From a virus, in IMG/VR virus record IMGVR_UViG_3300046028_003541, positions 1 to 26,014 of that record: DNA of 26,014 bases; one strand, 5' to 3'. Position 1 is the first letter of the stretch; each line of letters opens with the position of its first letter. Both the position numbers and the translations under genes were made by a program. Below the pieces are notes generated by a model that worked only from the letters and a program-made list of their open reading frames with translations, did no database searches and was not told where the DNA came from. Shown here piece by piece: positions 15,380-22,872 of this stretch.

Positions 15380-16262
15380 ATCGAATCACATTTCCTTCAA
15401 ACCAATTGACTAATCTATCGGTGTTCATAAATTTTGGAACTTGATTGTCAACGAAAATTGGTTCATTGAGCATATCATTATATAGTTGTTCATTCTGGTC
15501 GACTTCTACGATCTTTCGTACAAACTCTTCATCTGTCTCATAGTCGTGTCTGTTAAGAAAAGCTTTTGTATTGAAGTCCAATTCTACAGTTGCACTTCCC
15601 CAGTATATCGGTATTGTTCTTGAATAGAAAGCATGAACCAGTTTCTCAGTAACATATCCAGGATAAGAACCATTCTCATAGCATATAGCAAACTTGTGTT
15701 TAGAAAAGATATCCGTTTTGTTTTTTGTGCCTCTAGGAACAACATGTCCTACATTATTAAGATGAGGACCCCAGCAGTTTACTTTTTTGTATGTTGATAG
15801 ATATTGGACAAAATTGGTTCTTTCAGTGCAATTAGGATTACTGTTGATATACGCACAAAAATTTTCTGTTGCGAAAGGGACAGGCAAAATTTTCTCGTGT
15901 ATATCTTCGTGATTGCAATACCCTAGCTGGTTGATCATTCCCCAAATCTCTACAACATACAAGGGAAGTCTGAAATGAACACCACCATCTAGATGGTCAA
16001 AAGTCAAGGCGCGATGACATTTATAATTCCAGTATCGTCTATTCTCTCCAGTGTAGAAAACTTTTATCGTTTTAGATGGGTCATACTCTAAGTTTTTTGT
16101 GCCAAAATTTTCGTCTCCAAATATTAGTACATGAGGATTCTCATCATCATGTTTAATATTGAATTTTTTTGATAGATGACTAAGAAAGAATGGGACAGAT
16201 AATCCTGAAAACGTATCAGTAAACCCTATTCTTATTTCACGATCCGGCATGCTTATATTCAT
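15369..16262 (-). CDS. GT10 alpha-1,3/4-fucosyltransferase-like
   Basis: This is a GT10-family glycosyltransferase of about 297 residues. VFYTGENRR is the donor-domain entry motif, and KFAICYENGSYPGYVTEKLV followed by IPIYWGS is the family's alpha-1,3-fucosyl motif with the conserved Tyr-Val-Thr-Glu-Lys. The protein would transfer fucose, or a related deoxysugar, from a GDP donor to a glycan. The frame is open to 16316, but that start overlaps the upstream gene by 80 bases and has no ribosome site. The ATG at 16262, with AGAAG upstream and the N-terminus MNISMPDREIRIGFTD, looks better; 16250 is possible. No GDP-fucose synthesis gene is obvious in the window, so the donor would come from the host or another locus. 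Confidence 0.88.
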   Translation of the reverse strand: MNISMPDREIRIGFTDTFSGLSVPFFLSHLSKKFNIKHDDENPHVLIFGDENFGTKNLEYDPSKTIKVFYTGENRRYWNYKCHRALTFDHLDGGVHFRLPLYVVEIWGMINQLGYCNHEDIHEKILPVPFATENFCAYINSNPNCTERTNFVQYLSTYKKVNCWGPHLNNVGHVVPRGTKNKTDIFSKHKFAICYENGSYPGYVTEKLVHAFYSRTIPIYWGSATVELDFNTKAFLNRHDYETDEEFVRKIVEVDQNEQLYNDMLNEPIFVDNQVPKFMNTDRLVNWFEGNVIRYVQ

Positions 16263-17112
16263 TCTGCACTTCTGTGTTCCATTCTGGAATTCTATTATAC
16301 TGGTGAACAATGACATACGGTCTATCGTTTATTTTGTTTATGATAGTAGAAGACAAGTTCCCAGGATTATCTGACCTGTTATAATTAGATTTGTAATACT
16401 CTAATATCTCAGGAGAGTTCCTATATGCTATTCCTATATCACCATTGCCAGCTTTTATTCCAGGCAAAGAAGTTCCTGCATGAATAACATCTTCTGTTTC
16501 ATATACAAAGTTTTTCCAAACTACTGAGTGAAGAAGTATATTAAGTGCTGCTTGATCTGGACCACCACCACCTGAAGGATGCTGAGGTGCAGTAAACCCA
16601 AGAGAAGATAAACAGAGCATTAAGAACTGAAATAGATTTTTATCACCTGCAATAACACCAGCACAATAGATAGGACAATCTTTCATCTTATCATACATCT
16701 GTTCGCCATAAGACTGTTTCATATTGTTCTTTGACCAGGGTTCAATACCGTATGTGAATCCTTCTCTTGCAACAATTATCTTGTTATCAACTCTCAATAG
16801 ATTAGGATCTTCCTGAAAGATCACATCTTTAACATCTGTAGCAACTACAAAATCCACATCTGACATTTCACTATGGTCTAGAATTTTATAGATATCAAAA
16901 AATCTTAATACCATCGAACTGACATTATTAGAAGGATTTGTCATTACCAAATGTACATCATAGTCTTTAACATGATCCTGTAAAGATAGATTGTTGACTA
17001 AAAGAACAATTTTACCTTTGTATCCTGTTCGTCTTAAAGAAACTATCCACGGTTCAATATTAACAAAATCATAATTTATCGCTTGTCCAATAACTACACA
17101 GTTTCTCATCAT
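16237..17112 (-). CDS. Putative glycosyltransferase, TOD1/MUCI70-like
   Basis: The product is about 291 residues. It has a GT-A-like opening (NCVVIGQAINYDF), MVLRFFDIYKIL, and the segment VVATDVKDVIFQEDPN. In the last, Asp-x-x-Asp-Val-Ile-Phe-Gln is a strong match to the acidic motif of TOD1/MUCI70-type glycosyltransferase-like proteins. GPDQAALN near residue 180 resembles the catalytic helix of such enzymes. The ATG at 17112 overlaps the preceding stop as ATGA; an ATG three bases further in is also possible. It is the third gene after the operon promoter. Donor and acceptor are unknown. Confidence 0.72.
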   Translation of the reverse strand: MMRNCVVIGQAINYDFVNIEPWIVSLRRTGYKGKIVLLVNNLSLQDHVKDYDVHLVMTNPSNNVSSMVLRFFDIYKILDHSEMSDVDFVVATDVKDVIFQEDPNLLRVDNKIIVAREGFTYGIEPWSKNNMKQSYGEQMYDKMKDCPIYCAGVIAGDKNLFQFLMLCLSSLGFTAPQHPSGGGGPDQAALNILLHSVVWKNFVYETEDVIHAGTSLPGIKAGNGDIGIAYRNSPEILEYYKSNYNRSDNPGNLSSTIINKINDRPYVIVHQYNRIPEWNTEVQNEYKHAGS

Positions 17113-17690
17113 ACTATTCTTGCACAAACAACATCATTTGGAATATGACCATCTAAGAACTCAATCTTATAGTTTGGATTAATCTTTGTAAGACATTCCA
17201 TTGCACTTGACATACTCACATAAGACCATTCAGCAGAACCAAACAATCTCTTATCATCAACAAAGATGGTATGTTCTTTACATACACTCTTATCAATAAT
17301 GTTTAATTCATCTACTACAGGAGAACCACCACTCTTACCTCCAGCTAGAGGTCCGGATGCATGAGCATCTAACCAGAAAGTAGCTCGATTATTTCCAATC
17401 TCATCAATGATTATAGGAAGAATCTCAGTAGAATCGCCTAGCCAAATCTTAACAGTCGGTTCATTCTTAAACATTTCTACAGCATCATCATAAAGTTTCT
17501 TGTTCAACTCAATTGAGTGTATCTTCTTAAAACCATATTCTAGGGCAAGCTTTACAGTATCGCCCAAATATGTTCCTGTTTCAACAAAGATATCGCCAGA
17601 AGCATATGTCTTTAGATAGTCTAATGTTAAATGAGAAGGATGATTCCATTCATAAACTGTTTCGCCCGGTAGTATTAGTTTATATTCCAT
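17109..17690 (-). CDS. SAM-dependent methyltransferase-like protein
   Basis: This 193-residue protein has a Rossmann motif I DIFVETGTYLGDTV (about residues 33-46), then KKIHSIELNKKLY with the acidic SAM-ribose ligand, and VKIWLGDSTEILP. This matches FkbM-related class I methyltransferase-like proteins that accompany glycan clusters. The segment FWLDAHASG and a Gly-rich loop lie in the middle. AAGGG precedes the ATG, and the gene overlaps the GT2 stop by 16 bases. A sugar O-methyltransferase role is likely. Confidence 0.78.
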   Translation of the reverse strand: MEYKLILPGETVYEWNHPSHLTLDYLKTYASGDIFVETGTYLGDTVKLALEYGFKKIHSIELNKKLYDDAVEMFKNEPTVKIWLGDSTEILPIIIDEIGNNRATFWLDAHASGPLAGGKSGGSPVVDELNIIDKSVCKEHTIFVDDKRLFGSAEWSYVSMSSAMECLTKINPNYKIEFLDGHIPNDVVCARIV

Positions 17691-18412
17691 GGTAATTTGC
17701 CCTTATAATGTTCAAGTTGCTGTTCGTTACCCTTGATGAAGAAATTAGCATCAGGAGAATTTGGATTTGCGTCTGTTCTATAACATAGAGTGTGCTTATA
17801 ACTTGTATCCCACTTCGGATTTTGAGCTAATACACTGTAAAGATATTTGCGATCACCACCCCAACCAGAATGCCAAAAATGACATGTCTTTTGTAAGAAC
17901 TTTGTATTGAATGCAAAGGAAGATGTATCAACAAGATACTGAGGATCATTGTGTGAGAAATAGATTGGCCATTTGCCTAGAGCTTCACAGTTATCATCTG
18001 CGATATATGTCTTGTCGGGAGAGTATATCTTGCGTAATGAATAAGCGAAATCATTACCTTGATCAAGCACCTCTACAAGAGTTCTCACATGATCTTTCTC
18101 ATACCAGTTATCTTCATCAAGCAAAAAGACATAATCAGCATTGATTAGATGAGGAACACCAGCATAGATGCGATGACCGTAGAATCCATTTGCGCCTGTG
18201 TTCCAAGGTAAAGGTAAAATTTTCATTTTGGAATTTGGTGCAAAAGGTAGAATATCTACAGTTGAATCGAAATGTTTATTGCCATCAACGACGATAAGAT
18301 GTTCAAGATTGCCATATGTTTGCCTTTGAACGCTTTCAATAGCATCTGCTAGTTTTGGGGAACCGATTGTGGGTGTGATAACGACCACAGACTTTTCAAT
18401 AATGAGTTTCAT
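17675..18412 (-). CDS. Glycosyltransferase family 2
   Basis: This is a GT-A transferase of about 245 residues. The opening SVVVITPTIGS and the IESVQRQTYGNLEHLIVVDG segment are the classical GT2 nucleotide-binding start. YVFLLDEDNWYE (about residues 93-104) holds the DxD. The ending (HCFWHSGWGGDRKY-like, then LCYRTDANPN) is typical of a small GT2. The frame is open to 18454, but that lies inside the promoter/terminator element, so the ATG at 18412 (MKLIIEK) is the start. It is the first gene of the glycan operon, 31 bases downstream of the -10 box. Confidence 0.88.
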   Translation of the reverse strand: MKLIIEKSVVVITPTIGSPKLADAIESVQRQTYGNLEHLIVVDGNKHFDSTVDILPFAPNSKMKILPLPWNTGANGFYGHRIYAGVPHLINADYVFLLDEDNWYEKDHVRTLVEVLDQGNDFAYSLRKIYSPDKTYIADDNCEALGKWPIYFSHNDPQYLVDTSSFAFNTKFLQKTCHFWHSGWGGDRKYLYSVLAQNPKWDTSYKHTLCYRTDANPNSPDANFFIKGNEQQLEHYKGKLPWNIN

Positions 18413-18431
18413 AATATACCTATAAAAAGAA

Positions 18432-18460
18432 GAGAGGACACTATTATATAGCATCCTCTC
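18432..18460 (-). terminator. Hairpin terminator of pstS with the next promoter's -10 box in its loop
   Basis: On the minus strand, after the pstS stop, GAGAGGATGCTAT pairs with ATAGTGTCCTCTC (13 bp, two of them G-T wobbles) around an ATA loop, and is followed by TTCTTTTTAT. This is a good rho-independent terminator. The loop and the top of the stem spell TATAAT, the -10 of the promoter for the downstream operon. Confidence 0.8.
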
Positions 18461-18471
18461 CAGATTGTCAA
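18443..18471 (-). promoter_or_regulatory. Perfect-consensus sigma70 promoter (TTGACA-N17-TATAAT) for the glycan operon
   Basis: The -35 box TTGACA (18471-18466) and the -10 box TATAAT (18448-18443) match the consensus at every base, with a 17-base spacer. It lies in the 62-base gap between pstS and the GT2 gene and would start transcription near 18436. It is nested in the hairpin terminator at 18432-18460. Confidence 0.85.
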
Positions 18472-18474
18472 CTA

Positions 18475-19449
18475 TTACTTAAGCGGGATAAGACCCTTGT
18501 CTACGAGATAGCCATCCGAACCGATAGCATCTTCACTCTTGTATTCTTCCATGAACTTCTTCAAGTTTGGATTAGATTCCATATGTGAAGTCTTGAAGTA
18601 TACATAGAGCTTACGCGAGATAGGATACTGCCCAGCAGCAATTGCTCCGTATTCTGGAACAATGCCGTTAACAGTAGTGCCGCTGATTGAGTTCGTATTC
18701 TGCTCAAGGAAAGAGAATCCAAAGATACCTAGAGCCTTAGGATTGGCCTGAATCTTTTGTACGATTAGATTGTCATTCTCACCAGCCTCAACATATGCGC
18801 CATCTTCACGAACAGATAGACAGAATGTCTTTGTGTCTTCCGGTGATGCGATGATGTTGTTCTTCTTAATGACAGACTTACATTCCTTTTCAAACACCAA
18901 CTCAATAAATGAGTCACGGGTACCTGAAGTTGGCGGAGGACCTAGAACTTCAATCTTGTCAGCAGGAAGATCATCACGAATGTCCTTCCATGTCTTAGCA
19001 GTGTTCTCTTTGAAACCACCATCAACGAAAACATACTTGGCTAGAGCATTGTAAATGTCTTCGGTTGTTAAGTTCATATCAACATGTTCCTTGGATGCTG
19101 CTAGAACAATAGCATCAATACCAATTTCGATGACTTCTATTTCCTTAACGCCAGCCTTGGCACAAGCCTCAACTTCTTCCTTCTTCATCTTGCGCGAAGC
19201 ATTGACTGCATCGGGAGTTTCTGGGCCGTTACCAGCACAGAACAACTTAATACCACCACCAGTACCAGTTGATTCGACGATTGGTGCAGATACACCATTC
19301 TTTTTAGCAAACTGTTCTGCTACAGCGGTTGTGAAAGGATAAACAGTAGATGATCCAACGACACGAATCTGGTCGCTGGTAGCATAAGCAGCACTAGTGC
19401 CAAAAGCAAATAGAGCAGCAGCAAGAGTAATCATAGTCTTATTGTTCAT
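18475..19449 (-). CDS. pstS: PstS phosphate-binding protein
   Basis: This 324-residue protein is the periplasmic phosphate receptor of the Pst ABC transporter. The signal peptide is ITLAAALFAFGTSAAYA-TS (cleavage near residue 23). Phosphate-contact loops are SSTVYPF, the STGTGGGIKLFC Gly loop, NASRKM, and the late PPTSGTRDSF loop. No pstCAB or phoU is adjacent, so it would work with the host permease. Such genes are known auxiliary metabolic genes of marine T4-like phages and are thought to help infected cells take up phosphate. The GGAG before the ATG is well spaced. I cannot see a convincing Pho box; the upstream hairpin is described separately. Confidence 0.95.
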   Translation of the reverse strand: MNNKTMITLAAALFAFGTSAAYATSDQIRVVGSSTVYPFTTAVAEQFAKKNGVSAPIVESTGTGGGIKLFCAGNGPETPDAVNASRKMKKEEVEACAKAGVKEIEVIEIGIDAIVLAASKEHVDMNLTTEDIYNALAKYVFVDGGFKENTAKTWKDIRDDLPADKIEVLGPPPTSGTRDSFIELVFEKECKSVIKKNNIIASPEDTKTFCLSVREDGAYVEAGENDNLIVQKIQANPKALGIFGFSFLEQNTNSISGTTVNGIVPEYGAIAAGQYPISRKLYVYFKTSHMESNPNLKKFMEEYKSEDAIGSDGYLVDKGLIPLK

Positions 19450-19465
19450 AGTAACTCCATAATAA

Positions 19466-19495
19466 ATATTGAGGGAGCTGATTCCCCCTCAATAT
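19466..19495 (-). terminator. Hairpin between the hsp20 group and pstS
   Basis: ATATTGAGGG and CCCTCAATAT form a perfect 10 bp stem with a 10-base loop, followed on the minus strand by TTATT. It may end hsp20 transcripts or be a structured 5' leader of pstS. The T tract is short, so the terminator call is moderate. A weak promoter-like pair (TTGGCT-N16-TATATT) overlaps its upstream edge. Confidence 0.5.
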
Positions 19496-19501
19496 ATAGT
19501 G

Positions 19502-19549
19502 TTATTGGCCAGATAGCCAATCAGCTTCTTCATTAGTATAAGGAGCCAT
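19502..19549 (-). CDS. Possible 15-residue micro-ORF
   Basis: ATG to TAA encodes MAPYTNEEADWLSGQ. Its ATG shares one base with the preceding stop (TAATG), the same junction used by real genes next to it. That is the only support, and it may be chance. Confidence 0.2.
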   Translation of the reverse strand: MAPYTNEEADWLSGQ

Positions 19550-19698
19550 TACCAATGTCTCCTATCGTTATAGGACTTGCGGTCCCATTCACGCTGAAGC
19601 CATTCTAAGTGAGCTTGATCGGTAGCTTGACAAAGATAATCATACATACGATCATGCTCACTCTTGCGAGTGAATAGTTTCTTCAGTGTTCTTATCAT
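19549..19698 (-). CDS. DUF3563-like small protein
   Basis: The product has 49 residues with a basic N-terminus (TLKKLFTRK), then YDYLCQATDQAHLEWLQREWDRK. The last stretch resembles the conserved helix pair of the DUF3563 family of proteobacterial small proteins (YLxxATDxxxLExxxRExDR). The ATG overlaps the hsp20 stop by one base (TAATG), so it is translationally coupled. The function is unknown. Confidence 0.65.
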   Translation of the reverse strand: MIRTLKKLFTRKSEHDRMYDYLCQATDQAHLEWLQREWDRKSYNDRRHW

Positions 19699-20237
19699 TA
19701 CTTCTCCGATCTATCTCGTAGATATTCTTTGGTGGCATTGTTGCCATCCTCATTGAGAAGTTCTTTCTTGGATTCAGTCTTAGGCTCGTCACCGATGTTG
19801 ATCTTCTTTGGCTTCTTATCTTCAGGAATGAAGCGTTCAAGCCAAACCTTCAACATACCATTAATCAAATCAGCATTCTTGATTTCAACAGTATCGGCCA
19901 GAATGAACTGACGAGTGAATGCACGGTCAGCGATACCCTTGAAGATATAGTTATCGTCTGTATCGTTTGTCTGGATATTACCCTTGACGGTAAGTTTGCC
20001 GTCTTGCAATTCCAGTTCCAGATCCTGCTTACCAAAACCAGCAACAGCGATTTCAATAACGTAGGTGTTTTCACCAGTCTGTCTGATATTGTAAGGCGGA
20101 TAAGTTGGAATCTTAGGAAGCGTATCCGACATTTCTGAAAGTCTCTTCAAGATTGGTTCAAATCCAATTGTGGTATTGAACTGCTTCGGAAGAGAAAAAG
20201 ACATTGGATCGAAAAAGGGGATTTTATTGATAGTCAT
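19698..20237 (-). CDS. hsp20: Small heat-shock protein Hsp20 (IbpA-like)
   Basis: This 179-residue alpha-crystallin chaperone would hold unfolded proteins in the cytoplasm. The crystallin domain runs from about residue 48 (YNIRQTGENTYVIEIAVAGF) to about residue 140. DLELELQDGKLTVKG and LINGMLKVWLER are the family's strand signatures, and KKINIG supplies an I-x-I-type C-terminal anchor. The charged C-terminal extension (about residues 147-179) is longer than in bacterial IbpA. AGGAG precedes the ATG. Its own promoter (20301-20329) lies 60 bases upstream. hsp20 genes are typical of T4-like cyanophages and other marine T4-like phages, and this copy looks complete. Confidence 0.95.
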   Translation of the reverse strand: MTINKIPFFDPMSFSLPKQFNTTIGFEPILKRLSEMSDTLPKIPTYPPYNIRQTGENTYVIEIAVAGFGKQDLELELQDGKLTVKGNIQTNDTDDNYIFKGIADRAFTRQFILADTVEIKNADLINGMLKVWLERFIPEDKKPKKINIGDEPKTESKKELLNEDGNNATKEYLRDRSEK

Positions 20238-20298
20238 GTGTTAACTCCTGTTTAGCAAGTTAGTTGTTTATATCTTCCCGTTCAGGCGAAGACATGCA

Positions 20299-20329
20299 TA
20301 TTTATATCACGTTTTTCGATCCATGTCAA
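20299..20329 (-). promoter_or_regulatory. hsp20 promoter: TTGACA-N17-TATAAA, also exact T4 late motif TATAAATA
   Basis: The -35 TTGACA (20329-20324) and the -10 TATAAA (20306-20301) are 17 bases apart. The -10 continues as TATAAATA (20306-20299), the consensus late promoter motif of T4. The gene might thus be read both by host sigma70 and by phage late transcription. Confidence 0.75.
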
Positions 20330-20340
20330 GCGTTTAAAAA

Positions 20341-22872
20341 TTATTCTGCGTCAAAGAAGAACATATGCCATAGTCGACCGTCTTCCATGTCTGCACCAAA
20401 ATAGTCTGTGGCGGCATGAATACATCCGGCATCAAAGATTACCAGTCGATTAAAGATGTTACCGAAACTATCTACCTTATCATATGGAGTTCTATCCATT
20501 GTTGTCTTGATTCCATAGAACACTTCATTAAGTCTTGGATCAGAGTTATGGTACACTCTTGTTTTTTTATGCATGAAGGTAGATGTGCCACATCTCGGTG
20601 GAGCATTAGGTGTTAGATAGATCATGGCAGCATACTTCTGTGAATCGCAGTGGTATACAAGCTGTTCTCCACCAATGTTAAGTTGGAATCTACCGTTCAT
20701 TCCATGCTCTTTCCAAGCGGTAATCTTCTTTTGCATGATTGATTCAAATGATTGTTTGATTCCTGGAAAAAGAAACTGATAAACTGTTCTTCTACCAATG
20801 AATCCTCTACCAAGACCACCTTCAACATACTCTTGTCTCTGTGCAAACTCTCTGATTGCCATAGGATCTTTATAAAAATTATCTACAACAAAGGCTCTCT
20901 TTGCCAAACTCGTATTGATCTTGAAGATGTTTGTTTCATCTTTTGTAAAATCTACAATATTTTTTCTCTTGTAGACATAAGCGGTATCTAGATAATGAAT
21001 ATGTGTGAATCCTAGTGCATCTAACATATTAGGAACATCTTTAACTTCGCCCCAAGAAACATCATCGACTACACAGTATCCGTCTAGTTTAACGCGAGTG
21101 GCAAATTTCATTACATCTCTATGGGCTTGATCAGTGTGCTGGCCATCGATGTAAAGAAAATCGATATCTTCAATGATAGGTGCATCATCACTGGTTGTCT
21201 TGATAACATCGACATAATTTTCTACATCATACTCTTTCAAAAGATTCATGAAGAATTCATACATCTTCTGTAGATCGACATTTGTCCAGTAAGTGTATTC
21301 TTCGCCTAAGTTCTCATATCCTTTGCCAGCCTCTTCACTTGTCCAAGGATCAATAGCGTATAGTTTTCCTTTGTTATGTCTCTTCAATTCTAGAGCAACG
21401 GGCAGCACACTCTTACCACCAAACACACCAATTTCTACGCATACAGGATTTTCTACTCTACTACAAACATCATCGATGTAATCTACAAACGCTCCTGATT
21501 TGTCGAGGGAACACCATCCCCAACAAAGTTGACTGTCATACTTTTGATGCGCTTCGATAATAATATCTTTTGAATCTTGCTTAGTACTATTCATCATAAT
21601 AACTTCCTCATTTGGTTTTGAAAGAATGTAATCCCCAATGTTTTTTGTTTTTCCTGTAACACACATCATTTTCTTAAGAAGGTCAGGATCAACAAGATCA
21701 GGATGTACCCACCAATCTTCAAAATTCCAAAAACCATCTGGTGAAACATCATCAACGACTAATAGATATCCTTTTGATTTTAGGTACTCTCTTGCTTTAT
21801 CTCTAATCTCTCTCGTCATGTCAGCACTATAATCATGCTCATAAGTTATAACACGAAACTTATATTCATCAAAAGGAATTTGACGCAGACAATTGAAAGT
21901 GTTAACAGGAGGATCAATGTCCATTTGAAGATAGTCTATTACCTTATCTTCAAAATGATTTCTCAACAATGATTTGTAATCTGTAGTAATTGCATCCTGA
22001 TTATATAATACTGTTCTTGGTCTAGCATTTCTATACGATTCGGCATACTTATCATTTAGTTCAATTGATACGCCTCTCCAACTAAAATCTTGTTCAAGCG
22101 TTGCAGTATTGTTACCCCAATAAGGATCACAACCACCAACTTCAAGGAAAGTGCCGTTTCTTTTACCATTGAGAATAGACAAGATGAAGATATCTTGATA
22201 CACCTGAGCATAGTTTCGCTCAATTTTTTCAGAACCAGGAAATTTATGTCGCAGGTTTTCGTGGTCTTTTTTAAAGTATGGCGTGAAGACAACATTTGCT
22301 GGGCCACTACCAACATAAATCACTCTCTGTTCTAATAGATCCTGATGGTATTTGTCCATACTCTTATAGTATTGATCAATTAAATCTTGAAGTTCTCTAC
22401 GTGTTTGATTAGTTTTACCTATCCACCAACCCGAACGAGTTTTAGTAAAAGGGAGTCCCCATTTTGGAATAAATCCAACATCAAGATCCTTAAGGTCTTT
22501 TTGTTTAACTTCCATTTCATGACCCAGAGAAGCATACATATAACTTTCACTATGTTGACTTTCATTCTCCTGCTTTTTAGCCATAAGATAATATGCTTCT
22601 GGGCGTTCTGGCATCCATGCAATAGCAGCACGATACATATCTCTAGTGGTATTCGGTCTATTACCTTGTCTATCAAAGCAATTAGCAATACGAATAAGAC
22701 ATTCATATGCCATCAATCTATCTTTGGTTCTCTCGGCCGCGCGAAGTAAGTATGATATGGCAGCCGCAGTGTGACCAATCCTTTCATACTCACGACCTAT
22801 TTGATAATTGAGATTTGGATCTGAAGGATCGTTAACATATTTTAAAAGCATATCGTGTAAACTATCAAGCAT
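20341..22872 (-). CDS. Four-part fusion: TPR-like, FkbM methyltransferase, second methyltransferase, 2OG-oxygenase-like domain
   Basis: The 843-residue protein opens with helical repeats (about residues 1-125; YQIGREYERIGHTAAAISYLL is TPR-like). An FkbM-type methyltransferase lies around 218-385 (AQVYQDIFIL, TFLEVGGCDPYWGNN, YLQMDID). A second class I methyltransferase occupies about 470-625 (VCVEIGVFGGKSVLP, LYIDGQHTD, CVVDDVSWGE). The last domain, about 660-843, looks like a 2-oxoglutarate/Fe(II) oxygenase of the DUF6445 type: H741-x-D743 (VYHCD), a distal H819 (GCIHAATDY) and an Arg near 833. It overlaps the propeller gene by 8 bases. It is probably a multifunctional enzyme modifying glycans or virion proteins; this is inference. 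Confidence 0.8.
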   Translation of the reverse strand: MLDSLHDMLLKYVNDPSDPNLNYQIGREYERIGHTAAAISYLLRAAERTKDRLMAYECLIRIANCFDRQGNRPNTTRDMYRAAIAWMPERPEAYYLMAKKQENESQHSESYMYASLGHEMEVKQKDLKDLDVGFIPKWGLPFTKTRSGWWIGKTNQTRRELQDLIDQYYKSMDKYHQDLLEQRVIYVGSGPANVVFTPYFKKDHENLRHKFPGSEKIERNYAQVYQDIFILSILNGKRNGTFLEVGGCDPYWGNNTATLEQDFSWRGVSIELNDKYAESYRNARPRTVLYNQDAITTDYKSLLRNHFEDKVIDYLQMDIDPPVNTFNCLRQIPFDEYKFRVITYEHDYSADMTREIRDKAREYLKSKGYLLVVDDVSPDGFWNFEDWWVHPDLVDPDLLKKMMCVTGKTKNIGDYILSKPNEEVIMMNSTKQDSKDIIIEAHQKYDSQLCWGWCSLDKSGAFVDYIDDVCSRVENPVCVEIGVFGGKSVLPVALELKRHNKGKLYAIDPWTSEEAGKGYENLGEEYTYWTNVDLQKMYEFFMNLLKEYDVENYVDVIKTTSDDAPIIEDIDFLYIDGQHTDQAHRDVMKFATRVKLDGYCVVDDVSWGEVKDVPNMLDALGFTHIHYLDTAYVYKRKNIVDFTKDETNIFKINTSLAKRAFVVDNFYKDPMAIREFAQRQEYVEGGLGRGFIGRRTVYQFLFPGIKQSFESIMQKKITAWKEHGMNGRFQLNIGGEQLVYHCDSQKYAAMIYLTPNAPPRCGTSTFMHKKTRVYHNSDPRLNEVFYGIKTTMDRTPYDKVDSFGNIFNRLVIFDAGCIHAATDYFGADMEDGRLWHMFFFDAE

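Noticed and set aside
15369-16316. Longer GT10 gene starting at 16316
   Set aside because: It would overlap the upstream gene by 80 bases without a ribosome site; 16262 fits the family N-terminus better.
19450-19548. Pho box upstream of pstS
   Set aside because: I could not find repeated CTGTCAT-like heptamers at the proper 11-base spacing.
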